Assembly (NCBI GenBank): GCA_001628485.1
Contig: LURR01000012.1
Span: forward strand, 62,001-126,000
Length of the DNA: 64,000 bases
Reading direction: 5' to 3'
DNA from: Marine group II euryarchaeote REDSEA-S11_B3N4
GTDB lineage: Archaea > Thermoplasmatota > Poseidoniia > Poseidoniales > Thalassarchaeaceae
The notes below the pieces were generated by a model. That model was not told the origin of the DNA. It did no database searches and worked only from the letters and a program-made list of their open reading frames with translations. Positions within the stretch are counted from its first letter, which is position 1; the number at the start of each line of letters is the position of its first letter. This document shows positions 40,861 to 50,322 of the stretch, piece by piece. The position numbers were made by a program, and so were the translations under genes.

Positions 40861-41876
40861 CCATCCTCAGCGATCGAGCATCCGATCCAAGATATGGCCA
40901 TAGTGACGAAAGTCAGTGAAGCCATCATGAGGTGTACTAAAGAGAGGAATTCAAAGAATCCTTCTTCCAAATCCCAGGATAGAACGTAAATCGCACCAAT
41001 GGAGGTATTGACGAAGAATAAGAAAGTTGAGCCCCAAATCCAGTTCCTAAGGACATTATTCCCTGTCTGCTCGTTGGAAATCGAGTATGATGCGAAAATC
41101 AGTGCGATTAGCATCAGACCGACAAACCATCTGTGTATGATCTGTGACTGAGCGACAATATCCTCTATCGAATCTACTATTTTTCCATTACAGAGGGGCC
41201 ATGAATCGGGCAAGCCGTCCACTCCGCATCCGAAATTTGCACCGGGAGTCGTAGAAACGAAGGTCCCAGAGAAAATTGAGACGAACGCCCCTAATGACAA
41301 CAATCCTACTCTGACCTTCCATTTCTTAGAGATCGAGTAATCAAACCTTAACCACTCAGGAAGCCCATCCTCCGATCTAGTGAGAGTTAACCACAACCAA
41401 AACATGCTCATGGTAAAAGCCAATGCAGAGCTTAGGTGAAGAGCCACGCTCCAATGTAGATTGTCCATTTCGACTGTCAGCCACCCAATGGCACCTTGCC
41501 AGACAATCAGGACAACAGTCAATGTGGATGCGAACTTGACTTTCTCCTCGCCTCCCCTCAGCATGTACCAGTTGAGAATAACCAGAGGTCCCAGAACTAG
41601 ACCTGCAAGAATCCTGTGGAACCACTCTGTGAATATCTGGAAAGTAGTGTATCTATGACCTGATCCCCTAGAATCTACCTCATCTGGATTCTCAATGTAC
41701 CAAGCCTCTTGCTCTTCCTCGGAAATATCGAAACCGATGGTCCCGAAACACAATGGCCAATCCGGGCACGACTCTCCTGCATCGTAGATTCGAATTAGAC
41801 CGCCGAGTCCGATCACTATCACAGTCAAGCCTATCAGACAAGCTGTCAGGCCCTTAGAGTACTTCCAGTTAGTCAA
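40857..41876 (-). CDS. ctaA: COX15/CtaA-type heme A synthase
   Basis: GGLIRIYDAGESCPDWPLCFG, EWFHRILAG, QSQIIHRWFVG; ATGA-type 4-bp overlap with ctaB. Confidence 0.9.
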   Translation of the reverse strand: MTNWKYSKGLTACLIGLTVIVIGLGGLIRIYDAGESCPDWPLCFGTIGFDISEEEQEAWYIENPDEVDSRGSGHRYTTFQIFTEWFHRILAGLVLGPLVILNWYMLRGGEEKVKFASTLTVVLIVWQGAIGWLTVEMDNLHWSVALHLSSALAFTMSMFWLWLTLTRSEDGLPEWLRFDYSISKKWKVRVGLLSLGAFVSIFSGTFVSTTPGANFGCGVDGLPDSWPLCNGKIVDSIEDIVAQSQIIHRWFVGLMLIALIFASYSISNEQTGNNVLRNWIWGSTFLFFVNTSIGAIYVLSWDLEEGFFEFLSLVHLMMASLTFVTMAISWIGCSIAEDG

Positions 41877-41909
41877 TTGCTATCGCTCCGGGTAAGGGGC
41901 CGTAACGCT

Positions 41910-42170
41910 TCATTCTTCCCCGAAGTGAGGGTCAATGTCAATGGGGATCTTGTTCTGCTCGTACTCCAGTGTGGCTATCTTCATTGGGTCCAGAACGACT
42001 TTCTCCTTTGCATCGTCTACACCGTAGAGTTGAATCAACTCCCCGCTGTACTTCTCACGTAACTCGTCCTCTGTCACGAAGAGAGGGGCTCCCATGCTAA
42101 TCTGGAGCGCTCGGGCACCTATTATTCTGGCCTTTTCGAAGCGTGTATGAGTGCGAGCTGGCTCAACCAT
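41910..42170 (-). CDS. rpoK: DNA-directed RNA polymerase subunit K (Rpo6)
   Basis: [24 protein letters not shown] signature. Confidence 0.93.
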   Translation of the reverse strand: MVEPARTHTRFEKARIIGARALQISMGAPLFVTEDELREKYSGELIQLYGVDDAKEKVVLDPMKIATLEYEQNKIPIDIDPHFGEE

Positions 42171-42234
42171 CGAGGCGCTCGACCGGAGACCCCCAAATAA
42201 GGTCTATGACTGGTAAGGGAGAACCAAAACCTGG

Positions 42235-43395
42235 CTAAGGGCACTCTACCATCATCGCTACTGCGTTTCCACCACCAAGACAAACCGTCACAATCCCCCT
42301 CTTCGATCCTCTCCTTCTCATGGCATTAACCAAAGTCATCAGGCACCTAGCTCCAGTAGCCCCGAGTGGGTGCCCGATGGCAATTGCCCCTCCATGCGGG
42401 TTGAATGACTCATCGGGAATTCCTAATGAGCCCCTAATCGCGCATGAAGCTGAAGCGAAAGCCTCGTTATGCTCCAGAATGTCCACATCTTCCAATCCCA
42501 TACCAGTGATTTTCAACAACTTCTTGACAGTAGGTATTGGTGCGGACATCACTCTGCTGGACTCCACTCCGGATGTGGCATAATCCACAATTCTTGCCAA
42601 GATCGGCCATCCTTCTCTTCTTGCCTTCTCTTCTGAAGCAATCAATACTGCAGAGGCTCCATCCGAGACTTGACTGGCGTTTCCTGCGGTGACTTGACCG
42701 TCTTCTGAGAAAACAGTCCTGAGTGATGATAGAACCTCTTCATTCGTCTCTGGACGAATTCCTTCATCAATAGATAGAGAACCGACAGGAAAAACCTCTT
42801 CGCTAATCCATCCCTTCTCCCACGCTTCGTTGGCCATGGAGTGTGAGCGGACTGCAAATTTATCAGATTCTTCTCTGGTAATTCCATGCTCCTCTGCTAC
42901 CGTCTCCCCAGTATTGCCCATTGACTCTCCAGTGAATGCGTCCTTCAGTCCGTCTCCAATCAGTACAGACTCAAGAGAACCAAAGGGGACGTCTTGTCCT
43001 TTGGCTACATTCCGAGCAATGTGTGGTGCATTGGTCATTGACTCCATCCCTCCTACAATCACAACTTCTGATACTCCTGCCCTAATCTCTGTGGCAGCAA
43101 TCATTGCAGCCTTCAGGCTTGAGCCGCACACTTTGTTGATTGTAGTGCAGGGAGTAGTTACCGGCAACCCCGCTCCTATAGCCACTTGACGAGCCGGTGC
43201 CTGCCCGCATCCTGCTTGCAGAACTTGGCCCATATACACTTGATCCACCACTCCTCCGGCAGGATCTATTCCCGATCTAATACAGAGTTCCTTTACAGCC
43301 ATGATGCCCAGCTCAACAGCACTGAACTGTGAAAGCGAACCCCGAAACTTTCCAACCGGGGTTCGTGCATAAGCACAGATTACTGGGACGGACAT
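42235..43395 (-). CDS. Acetyl-CoA acetyltransferase (thiolase)
   Basis: NKVCGSSLKA, NPHGGAIAIGHPLGATGAR, VCLGGGNAVAM. Confidence 0.93.
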   Translation of the reverse strand: MSVPVICAYARTPVGKFRGSLSQFSAVELGIMAVKELCIRSGIDPAGGVVDQVYMGQVLQAGCGQAPARQVAIGAGLPVTTPCTTINKVCGSSLKAAMIAATEIRAGVSEVVIVGGMESMTNAPHIARNVAKGQDVPFGSLESVLIGDGLKDAFTGESMGNTGETVAEEHGITREESDKFAVRSHSMANEAWEKGWISEEVFPVGSLSIDEGIRPETNEEVLSSLRTVFSEDGQVTAGNASQVSDGASAVLIASEEKARREGWPILARIVDYATSGVESSRVMSAPIPTVKKLLKITGMGLEDVDILEHNEAFASASCAIRGSLGIPDESFNPHGGAIAIGHPLGATGARCLMTLVNAMRRRGSKRGIVTVCLGGGNAVAMMVECP

Positions 43396-43452
43396 GAACC
43401 GCCCACTGACGACCTAGCCTTCAATGGCACGATGCAATTCCGTCCTCAGGAC

Positions 43453-44535
43453 TCACGAATCGACAGTGTAACCGTAGAATTCTGCATTAACCAGATCCGG
43501 TCTATTCTGAGGTTTAACGAGTATCGTCCTAACTTCCCACAGGTCCTTGAAGATTCGGTATCTGGCTGTGGCATCTAAGTAGTCCACTCCACTTGTCCCA
43601 CCTGTGCCAGTCCTCTTTCCAATGATTCTCTCTACCATTCGTGCATGGTCATGCCTCCACTTCGCCATTGACTCCTCCAACTCGACAAACGCGTCGATGA
43701 GCTTTCTCGGCCAGGTCAGAAGTGGCAACTCTCGATATGACTCAATGAAAAGAAGACCTGCTCTAGATCGACTAATCTCCCCATCAGGAATCAAGAAAGA
43801 CACTGCAGACTGATGTGATGAGTCTATTCTTTCTCTCATCCTATCTGCTCCTTCCGTGTCCAAATCGGACATTCTCTCCAAGGCATCTTGCCCCATCTTG
43901 AGATGAGATTCCAGATGCGCCTCCACATAGGCCCTCACCACATCTTTGTCATCATCACCGTCGAAAGAAGAACCCATGATGGGCGTCCGTTCAATCCATT
44001 TGATGAGCGACTCGAAAAGGGAGGATTTCTGCATCTGCTCTTCTAGCCTTTTCAGCACCTCCTCGTCCTTCCCCCCTCTCTCGGATAGCTTTCTGAATGT
44101 CTTAATCGGGTCCATGCCGAACAATCGGTCTTCCGTTTCAAGACCTAGGAGTGCCTCGAACTCACGCATCTGAAAAGACTCGAACCCCGATGCGGTCCCC
44201 AATCCGTCTCTGAAGGCTAGGAATCCCTGTGGGGTCAGAGTCTCGAGAACCGTCCATTGGTTTGCCATTAGTCGAAAAATCTCAGTTGTCCTCTCCAGGT
44301 GACTTACGGCCCTTGGAATATCATCCTCAGGAACGGGGACCTGATCCAAAATCTCTCTGGTTTCTGAGAGTTCCCGAATTATTTGCTTGAACCAGAGCTC
44401 GAAAGTCTGGTGAACGATGATGAAGTGCATCTCATCTGCAGAAATTCCCCTTTCGTCTCCTTGCAGTTCCAGTAACTCGTGAAGCCTTAGGTAGTCCCCG
44501 TATGTCCAGTTACCGGACTCTCCGTTTCCGCCCAT
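43453..44535 (-). CDS. kynA: Tryptophan 2,3-dioxygenase (start 44535 preferred)
   Basis: TYGDYLRLHELLELQ...EMHFIIVHQTFELWFKQIIREL; GTGGTSGVDYL. Confidence 0.93.
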   Translation of the reverse strand: MGGNGESGNWTYGDYLRLHELLELQGDERGISADEMHFIIVHQTFELWFKQIIRELSETREILDQVPVPEDDIPRAVSHLERTTEIFRLMANQWTVLETLTPQGFLAFRDGLGTASGFESFQMREFEALLGLETEDRLFGMDPIKTFRKLSERGGKDEEVLKRLEEQMQKSSLFESLIKWIERTPIMGSSFDGDDDKDVVRAYVEAHLESHLKMGQDALERMSDLDTEGADRMRERIDSSHQSAVSFLIPDGEISRSRAGLLFIESYRELPLLTWPRKLIDAFVELEESMAKWRHDHARMVERIIGKRTGTGGTSGVDYLDATARYRIFKDLWEVRTILVKPQNRPDLVNAEFYGYTVDS

Positions 44536-44611
44536 GGCCTCGCATGAGGCAGTCCACTTGAAGCGTTGCCGCTGAATTAGAACCACTAAAACGCCCGGTT
44601 CATTCCGGTGC

Positions 44612-45220
44612 TTGATGCCTGAGCCAATCGGATGGCCTGATGACCCTCATTCCCCGCCTCCTCTACCTTCCAGCTCATTGATGGTCGAGGACGGGCTAGA
44701 ATTGCTTGCTCCAATTGAGGGAGACGCCAGAGAACTCTTCGTTACTGTCGATGAGAATCGAGAATATCTCAGGGAGTGGCTTCCATGGCTGGATGACGTC
44801 AATTCAGTGGATGACGAGTTAGCGATGATTCGTCGGATAAGAGATGACAAGAACTTCAACTGGATTTACTTGATTCGTAAATACGGCGAACTCGTCGGCG
44901 TAGTCAGTCTAAATTGGGTAGACTGGGACAATAGGAGCTTCGGATTGGGATATTGGGTTTCCGAGTCCTCATCTGGCAGGGGAATCATTACCAAGTCATG
45001 CAGGAGGGTCATAGAACACTGCTTTGTTGATTTGAAACTACACAGATCGGTTATCGAGGTTGCAGTTGACAATCATCCTAGTCGAGCAGTAGCAGAGAGG
45101 CTGGGTTTGCGCTTGGAGGGAATTTCAAAGGACAGAGAATGGTTGTATGATCGCTTCACTGACTCCGTAATGTTCGCAATCACTGCGCCAGAGTGGAATG
45201 TCCAGTCAGGGGCTAATTAG
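44612..45220 (+). CDS. GNAT-family N-acetyltransferase, RimJ/RimL-like
   Basis: FGLGYWVSESSSGRGIITKSCRRVIEHCF; VAVDNHPSRAVAERLG. Confidence 0.87.
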   Translation: MMPEPIGWPDDPHSPPPLPSSSLMVEDGLELLAPIEGDARELFVTVDENREYLREWLPWLDDVNSVDDELAMIRRIRDDKNFNWIYLIRKYGELVGVVSLNWVDWDNRSFGLGYWVSESSSGRGIITKSCRRVIEHCFVDLKLHRSVIEVAVDNHPSRAVAERLGLRLEGISKDREWLYDRFTDSVMFAITAPEWNVQSGAN

Positions 45221-47347
45221 CCCGTTATCGTCTACTGAACAGCCCCCTGGCGGAAGACAGGACAGTACATCCTCCTGGGATAGCCCTGTTGATTTGGAGA
45301 TTTTATTCGCCACTGCTTCCTTTTTCTCTCTCCCCGGAGATATTCTGGCCCATCTTTCGCAGATTTCTGAGATGGTACTTGGAACTCCTGAAACCGGCAT
45401 CGGGACTCCATTCACTACGGCCAGGCCTATTGCTACCTCAAGGGGGACGTCTTTGTGCCAGCTCCTCTCACCCCTTACAACGAACGACCCTCTTGCCAAT
45501 GACTCCCCAGTCTCCGTGGTTTTGGAAACCTGGCTGGATCTGGCATGGAATGCAGTTGCTGCAGCTCCACCGCTCCCCCATGCTCTAGACCAGCAAACAG
45601 CCATTTGAGCAGCCTCGGAAATCACTGAATCGTCCAATTCGCGCGCGTCATCCAAACCCTCTCCCAGTGTCTGGGAGATTTGCATGGAAGCGACTCCCTT
45701 GGGAATGAGCCCCTCTTGAGAATTGCTTGGAACCAAACCGTCCCTCAGCTTTAGTGAGCACGAGGGAGCACCGTGGAGATCTGCATGGAAGTACAGGTCA
45801 CTCGCGGAGAGATGCTTCCTCACTAGCACGTCGTTTCCCTTAGCATCCTTCCCCCCGATAAGCAGGTGCCCACCAGATAGTATTGCCCAGCGATACTTCT
45901 CGAACCAGAACCTCCTCGCTCTCTTCCTACCTCTGAGCTTCCCCGAAGCAGCTTCCTTCGCAGCCTTCTTGTCTGCAGTTTCCTTCGCCCTCTCGGTCTT
46001 CTCAAGTGCTTCCACAGCTCCCTTGATTTTGTTCTTCTGAGCTCGGGCCTCCTCGAAGTACCTCTGTGCGTTCTGATGTACAGTCTTTGATGCCTCTAGA
46101 GTCACACTGGCACCGGGCTCTCCATCCTCATCCGGAAGGAAGGCTACCACCGTGTGTTTAGCCGGATTCACGCTATCCAGCCACTCAACCTCGTGAGCGA
46201 TGTCTGCGATGTCCAGCCATCCCCTTTCCTCGACGGCATTGTTTAGTTGGGTCAGGATGCTGTCAACATGGCCCCAGTTATCCTGAATAGACTTCCCTAG
46301 TTCCTGGGTTATCGTGGCCCTCTGATTGAACTTCTCAATTGCCTTCCTCTGCTGAGATGCTCTCCTCGAAAGCTTGGAACTCTCGTCCTCTGCTCTATCG
46401 CCCGCTTCTACTAGCTTCTCTTCTTCCCTTCGAATGAATGCTGCAGCGTCATGTGAGCCGAATATGAAGTCGTATGCATCTGACAACCTAGTAGTCGACT
46501 CCCTCATACTTTCATCCATCGAGGGTAGTTCTATTGGAGAGAATTCGATTATTCCAGCCGCTGCTGAGTCTCTATCTGACTCGTTCTCTGCTGAGTTCCA
46601 TGCATCCTTTGACTCATGGTCGGATAGCCAGATGTTACCTCCCTCTCCCTGATCCAGATTATCGAGCATCTCGGAGAGAGCGATGTTCAGTGAAGACTTC
46701 TGTTGCTCAGTAAGGGAATTGGACCCCGAATCCTCGTCAATTCCAGCTATTGAGCATACTGCACTTCCATAGATTCTTCCAAGATTCACTCTCGACGCAA
46801 GGGTCCTAATCAAGGCATGATCGCTGCTCGAAAGGATCTCGTTCAGGGACTCTCCCGAGAGCTCCCTTGGATCTATTGCCTCCGGAGGGGGCGCGTAAGC
46901 CACGCCCTTCTTTAGAGACCGACTGGCATACTTGGCATGAGTCAGGGGTCTGATGATCACGCCTTCCTGATCTAGAAGGAGTACGTTGCCATCTCGGAAT
47001 AACTCGATAATTAGACTCAATCGTCCTCCTCCATGCTCGAAGTCCATCTGAATCACCCTATCGAATCCAAATTGCCTGACCCCGACCAACCTGGAGTTGT
47101 TCAGATGCTTCCTCAGGATCATTGCAAATTGGGAAGGCTGCGTGGGCATCGGCCTATCTCGATTCGAGCAGTAAGCCCTGAGCCCCCTTACGATAACTAG
47201 GTCAGTAGATGGCATTCCCTTCCGGTTCAGCCTGACTACAATCTGCTCGTAGTGCGGCTGGTATGACTTTCTGACCCTCGCTCCGACCATTTCGGACAGT
47301 TCTCGCACAATGCGTGCGATTTCGAACGAAGACGACTGTTCTCGCAT
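45206..47347 (-). CDS. rqcH: NFACT-family protein (RqcH/NEMF homolog)
   Basis: N-terminal NFACT-N, coiled coil, RFWFEKYRWAILSGGHLLIGGKDAKGNDVLVRKHLSASDLYFHADLHGAPSC NFACT-R domain. Confidence 0.92.
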   Translation of the reverse strand: MREQSSSFEIARIVRELSEMVGARVRKSYQPHYEQIVVRLNRKGMPSTDLVIVRGLRAYCSNRDRPMPTQPSQFAMILRKHLNNSRLVGVRQFGFDRVIQMDFEHGGGRLSLIIELFRDGNVLLLDQEGVIIRPLTHAKYASRSLKKGVAYAPPPEAIDPRELSGESLNEILSSSDHALIRTLASRVNLGRIYGSAVCSIAGIDEDSGSNSLTEQQKSSLNIALSEMLDNLDQGEGGNIWLSDHESKDAWNSAENESDRDSAAAGIIEFSPIELPSMDESMRESTTRLSDAYDFIFGSHDAAAFIRREEEKLVEAGDRAEDESSKLSRRASQQRKAIEKFNQRATITQELGKSIQDNWGHVDSILTQLNNAVEERGWLDIADIAHEVEWLDSVNPAKHTVVAFLPDEDGEPGASVTLEASKTVHQNAQRYFEEARAQKNKIKGAVEALEKTERAKETADKKAAKEAASGKLRGRKRARRFWFEKYRWAILSGGHLLIGGKDAKGNDVLVRKHLSASDLYFHADLHGAPSCSLKLRDGLVPSNSQEGLIPKGVASMQISQTLGEGLDDARELDDSVISEAAQMAVCWSRAWGSGGAAATAFHARSSQVSKTTETGESLARGSFVVRGERSWHKDVPLEVAIGLAVVNGVPMPVSGVPSTISEICERWARISPGREKKEAVANKISKSTGLSQEDVLSCLPPGGCSVDDNGLISP

Positions 47348-47408
47348 GTTACTCGATACCGCCCGGACCGGCCCCCTTCATCAGGCAATCGATGGAAGAA
47401 GTGGCGAT

Positions 47409-48320
47409 TCACTCTAACGAAGAATGGAAGTTTTGTATCTCTTGGAGGACTTCTGACTCATGTGCATACTGGTTTGAGGGGACCTCTATCATCTCGCAAT
47501 TTGGAATCGAGTCAGCGATCCTCTGTACCTTGCTGAAGTCGTGTAGGGTGTCTGAACTGGCAGTCATCACAGCGCATGGAATCTCTATCCCAGAGAGATC
47601 CTCGGGCAGGCTGTATTTCAGGTTCCATCTCGCTGAAAGCAGCATCCTAGGCACGTCCTGGGCCAGTAGTGCCCTGCGATAACGTACCTTCTGTCCCTCC
47701 TCCTTAGTCCGCTTGTCTACTACCCAGGCTACGAAGCCCACCATCTTCCTGAATGCAAACATGGGGAGGGGGGAGTAGATTATCGCTCGGGACCACAGTG
47801 GGAATTTGAAATCGGTGTTCGGAGCCAGCAGCACAGAGCTCCTGCCACCCAACTCGCCTCTCTGATATGCGTCGATTAACAGAGTCGAACCAAGAGAAGA
47901 GGAGTACCAGTCGATACTAGAATGATCGATATCCAGTATCTCTAGGACTGTTGCTATATCCTTGGAGTGCCTTTCTATCGAGAAGTCAGACTTTGAAATC
48001 TTCCTGCTGATTCTAGAGCTAGCCTTCTCTCTTGTCTCTATGTAGACCAGATGCCTAGTCTTCACCCACTCTGAGACAAGGGGGCGCCATCCCTCGAACA
48101 TTGAACCCCACCCGGGGACCATCACGATTGTTCCATTGGACGAATCGCCCACCCCTTTAGGTTTCCAAATCATTACTCTGATTGAAACCTCTGGCTCTAC
48201 TGCAAACCAATGTTCCTCAGCATTGGCCCCATGCAGTTCAGTAACGCCACTCCAGTACTCATTCACGCACCTCACACCCAGAGATTCAATTTCAATTGTC
48301 CGGGCTAACCTAAATCTCAT
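47409..48320 (-). CDS. Alpha/beta hydrolase
   Basis: VMVPGWGSMFEGWRPL; WYSSSLGSTLL nucleophile-elbow-like motif; HESEVLQEI C-terminal His. Confidence 0.75.
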   Translation of the reverse strand: MRFRLARTIEIESLGVRCVNEYWSGVTELHGANAEEHWFAVEPEVSIRVMIWKPKGVGDSSNGTIVMVPGWGSMFEGWRPLVSEWVKTRHLVYIETREKASSRISRKISKSDFSIERHSKDIATVLEILDIDHSSIDWYSSSLGSTLLIDAYQRGELGGRSSVLLAPNTDFKFPLWSRAIIYSPLPMFAFRKMVGFVAWVVDKRTKEEGQKVRYRRALLAQDVPRMLLSARWNLKYSLPEDLSGIEIPCAVMTASSDTLHDFSKVQRIADSIPNCEMIEVPSNQYAHESEVLQEIQNFHSSLE

Positions 48321-48323
48321 TCT

Positions 48324-49928
48324 CTATGGTGACATTAATCCATCAGAACCATCGGAACTGTCATCAACCCGAGGGGGGGGATTTTCAGAATGGAAGCGTT
48401 CTCCCGTCTTCCTGACGTCTCCCGTTCGGACCAGTTCATTCAGGTGAGAAAGAGTCTGGTCCTGCGCTAAAGCTGGATTGGCACTGGGCGAGTCAGAGTA
48501 TGCAGATATTGCAATATCCGAGAGGTTCGAGCATCCGGATTTGACCGCCTGCAGGACCTTTGCGTGCCTAGCCTTCCTATGCTCGATATACTGTGTGAGC
48601 ATCCTCTCGGGGTTTGGAATCAGAGGACCATGACCTGCGAAGAGAGTATGCGGCCTGAGGTCTCTCAGCCTCTCCAGGCCAGAGATGTAGGCCCCCATGT
48701 CCCCATCTCTCGATGGCACCAGTATGGTGCCCACCATCGTGCAGTTGTCCGCTGCCACGACTCCTGGCTCACCAACTAGGCAAATCTGCCCGGGGCAGTG
48801 ACCTGGAGTCTCTAGAATCTCCCAGTCCACCCTCCCACTAGGCCCATCAATAGAGATCTTATCGCCCTCCCTTAATTTCCTAGTTTCCTGAATCTCTGGA
48901 AGGGCAGACAGGGTCTCCTCACTCGCCCAAACAGGCGCCTGGTAAATCTGGGAAATCATATCCATGTCCCCTATGTGGTCTTGATGCCTGTGGGTGAAAA
49001 TAGTGCAAACGATATCGCTTCCGTCTCCTAGTATCTCCTCTACCTTGTCCTTCAGAAGCTTGTACCCATCTTCGTCTCTGATTGCCGGATCGATTATCAC
49101 CCTCTGTCCGCCCCTCTCTCCTAGAACGAAGCAATTGGTGTGTGTAGACGGAGGAAGGGTCATGGTGGGAATTAGGATGCACTCCACCCCTGGGCCGTAT
49201 TCGAACCTATGAGGGCCTGAGGGGGGGTCGTCGGCCATCACATTACAGGCAGCGATAAGGTCCCTACCTTCCATAGCATCCATCAAGTCCCTGAAGATAG
49301 TAAGTATCGGGGGCGGGAGGTGCAGCTGGTTACTCTCCCAAGCCTCGATTACTTCCTCTGGCCTCCACCATTCGAATCTATCGAATTCGCTTCTTCCTGG
49401 CGGGAAGGTCGCCTCCACCCCCGATTCCCCCAATGCAACGTGGAAGAATGTGTTTTGGAATCTGGTCGGAGACTGTGGCGGGGTTATCCTCTCAGTGATG
49501 ACCTGACAATCGAACTTCTCGATGGAGATATCTCCAGACTCTGCCACCTCTAGCCATCCGGACTTGTCCTTGCAGACGATCCTTCTTATTTCGTCACTCA
49601 CCTCCATGAAACCGCCATTACCATCAGGGGTTACCCCTATCTCTTCCAGCATCTCCCTCAGGAGAGTGAAAACTGACAGTCTATCTCCGGTCCTATCTGC
49701 CAACCATTCTGGATGGGAGTCAGCAGCCTTTCTATCGACTCTGCTAACGCCCCCTCCGGGAAAGGACCAGAGGTCAGGGAAGGCTGGCAGCTCCGGACTC
49801 CTGTGCCCCAGTAGGATCTCATGCCCATCTCCGGAAACCCTACTCAGCATCACCGACGCGGATGGGATGTGAGGCCGGGGCTCTAACTTGGCAATATCTA
49901 CCCCTTCCGGTAACTCGTCCACAGCCAC
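48324..49928 (-). CDS. Nudix hydrolase - metallo-beta-lactamase (LACTB2-like) fusion protein
   Basis: N-terminal GGGVSRVD...LLREMLEEIGV split Nudix box; C-terminal FTHRHQDHIGDMD MBL motif, HGPLIPNP, helical tail. Confidence 0.87.
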   Translation of the reverse strand: MAVDELPEGVDIAKLEPRPHIPSASVMLSRVSGDGHEILLGHRSPELPAFPDLWSFPGGGVSRVDRKAADSHPEWLADRTGDRLSVFTLLREMLEEIGVTPDGNGGFMEVSDEIRRIVCKDKSGWLEVAESGDISIEKFDCQVITERITPPQSPTRFQNTFFHVALGESGVEATFPPGRSEFDRFEWWRPEEVIEAWESNQLHLPPPILTIFRDLMDAMEGRDLIAACNVMADDPPSGPHRFEYGPGVECILIPTMTLPPSTHTNCFVLGERGGQRVIIDPAIRDEDGYKLLKDKVEEILGDGSDIVCTIFTHRHQDHIGDMDMISQIYQAPVWASEETLSALPEIQETRKLREGDKISIDGPSGRVDWEILETPGHCPGQICLVGEPGVVAADNCTMVGTILVPSRDGDMGAYISGLERLRDLRPHTLFAGHGPLIPNPERMLTQYIEHRKARHAKVLQAVKSGCSNLSDIAISAYSDSPSANPALAQDQTLSHLNELVRTGDVRKTGERFHSENPPPRVDDSSDGSDGLMSP

Positions 49929-49996
49929 TCGAGGGGATTCGGGGCTTCAACCTCGCTACGATAACGATTGAATATGTATGCTGGCCTTCAGAATGC

Positions 49997-50182
49997 ATGG
50001 ACATCAGGCCCCCGGAGACTATCGAGGAGGAACTGGAGATAATCTCCCAAGCACTGGAGGCGGGAATAGACCCCTTCCCGCCGAAGAAGGAGCCTACGAG
50101 ATGGGTCAAACTGGCACTGGGATGGTTCATGATCATCATGATGGTCAGCTGGGTATCTCAACTTCTGTTCCAGTATGTTTAG
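49997..50182 (+). CDS. Small single-TM protein (61 aa; internal start of the 49862 ORF)
   Basis: MDIRPPETIEEELEIISQALEAGIDPFPPKKEPTRWVKLALGWFMIIMMVSWVSQLLFQYV. Confidence 0.55.
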   Translation: MDIRPPETIEEELEIISQALEAGIDPFPPKKEPTRWVKLALGWFMIIMMVSWVSQLLFQYV

Positions 50183-50187
50183 TGAAG

Positions 50188-50263
50188 TGGTAGTCCCTCC
50201 CGGATTCGAACCAGGGTCATGGCATCCAGAGTGCCATATGATGGACCGCTACACCAAGGGACT
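50188..50263 (-). tRNA. tRNA-Gln, anticodon CTG, CCA encoded
   Basis: Reverse complement AGTCCCT...TGGCA-ctCTGga-TGCCA...GGTTCGAATCC...AGGGACTACCA. Confidence 0.93.
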
Positions 50264-50322
50264 GACGTGGTACGGACTAGGCCCGGATATTTCAAGAAAA
50301 CCGAGCAATCCAGTTTTTCAAC

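Noticed and set aside
45206-45220. Overlap of GNAT and RqcH genes as possible frameshift or fusion
   Set aside because: Simple 15-bp convergent stop overlap; both products are complete.
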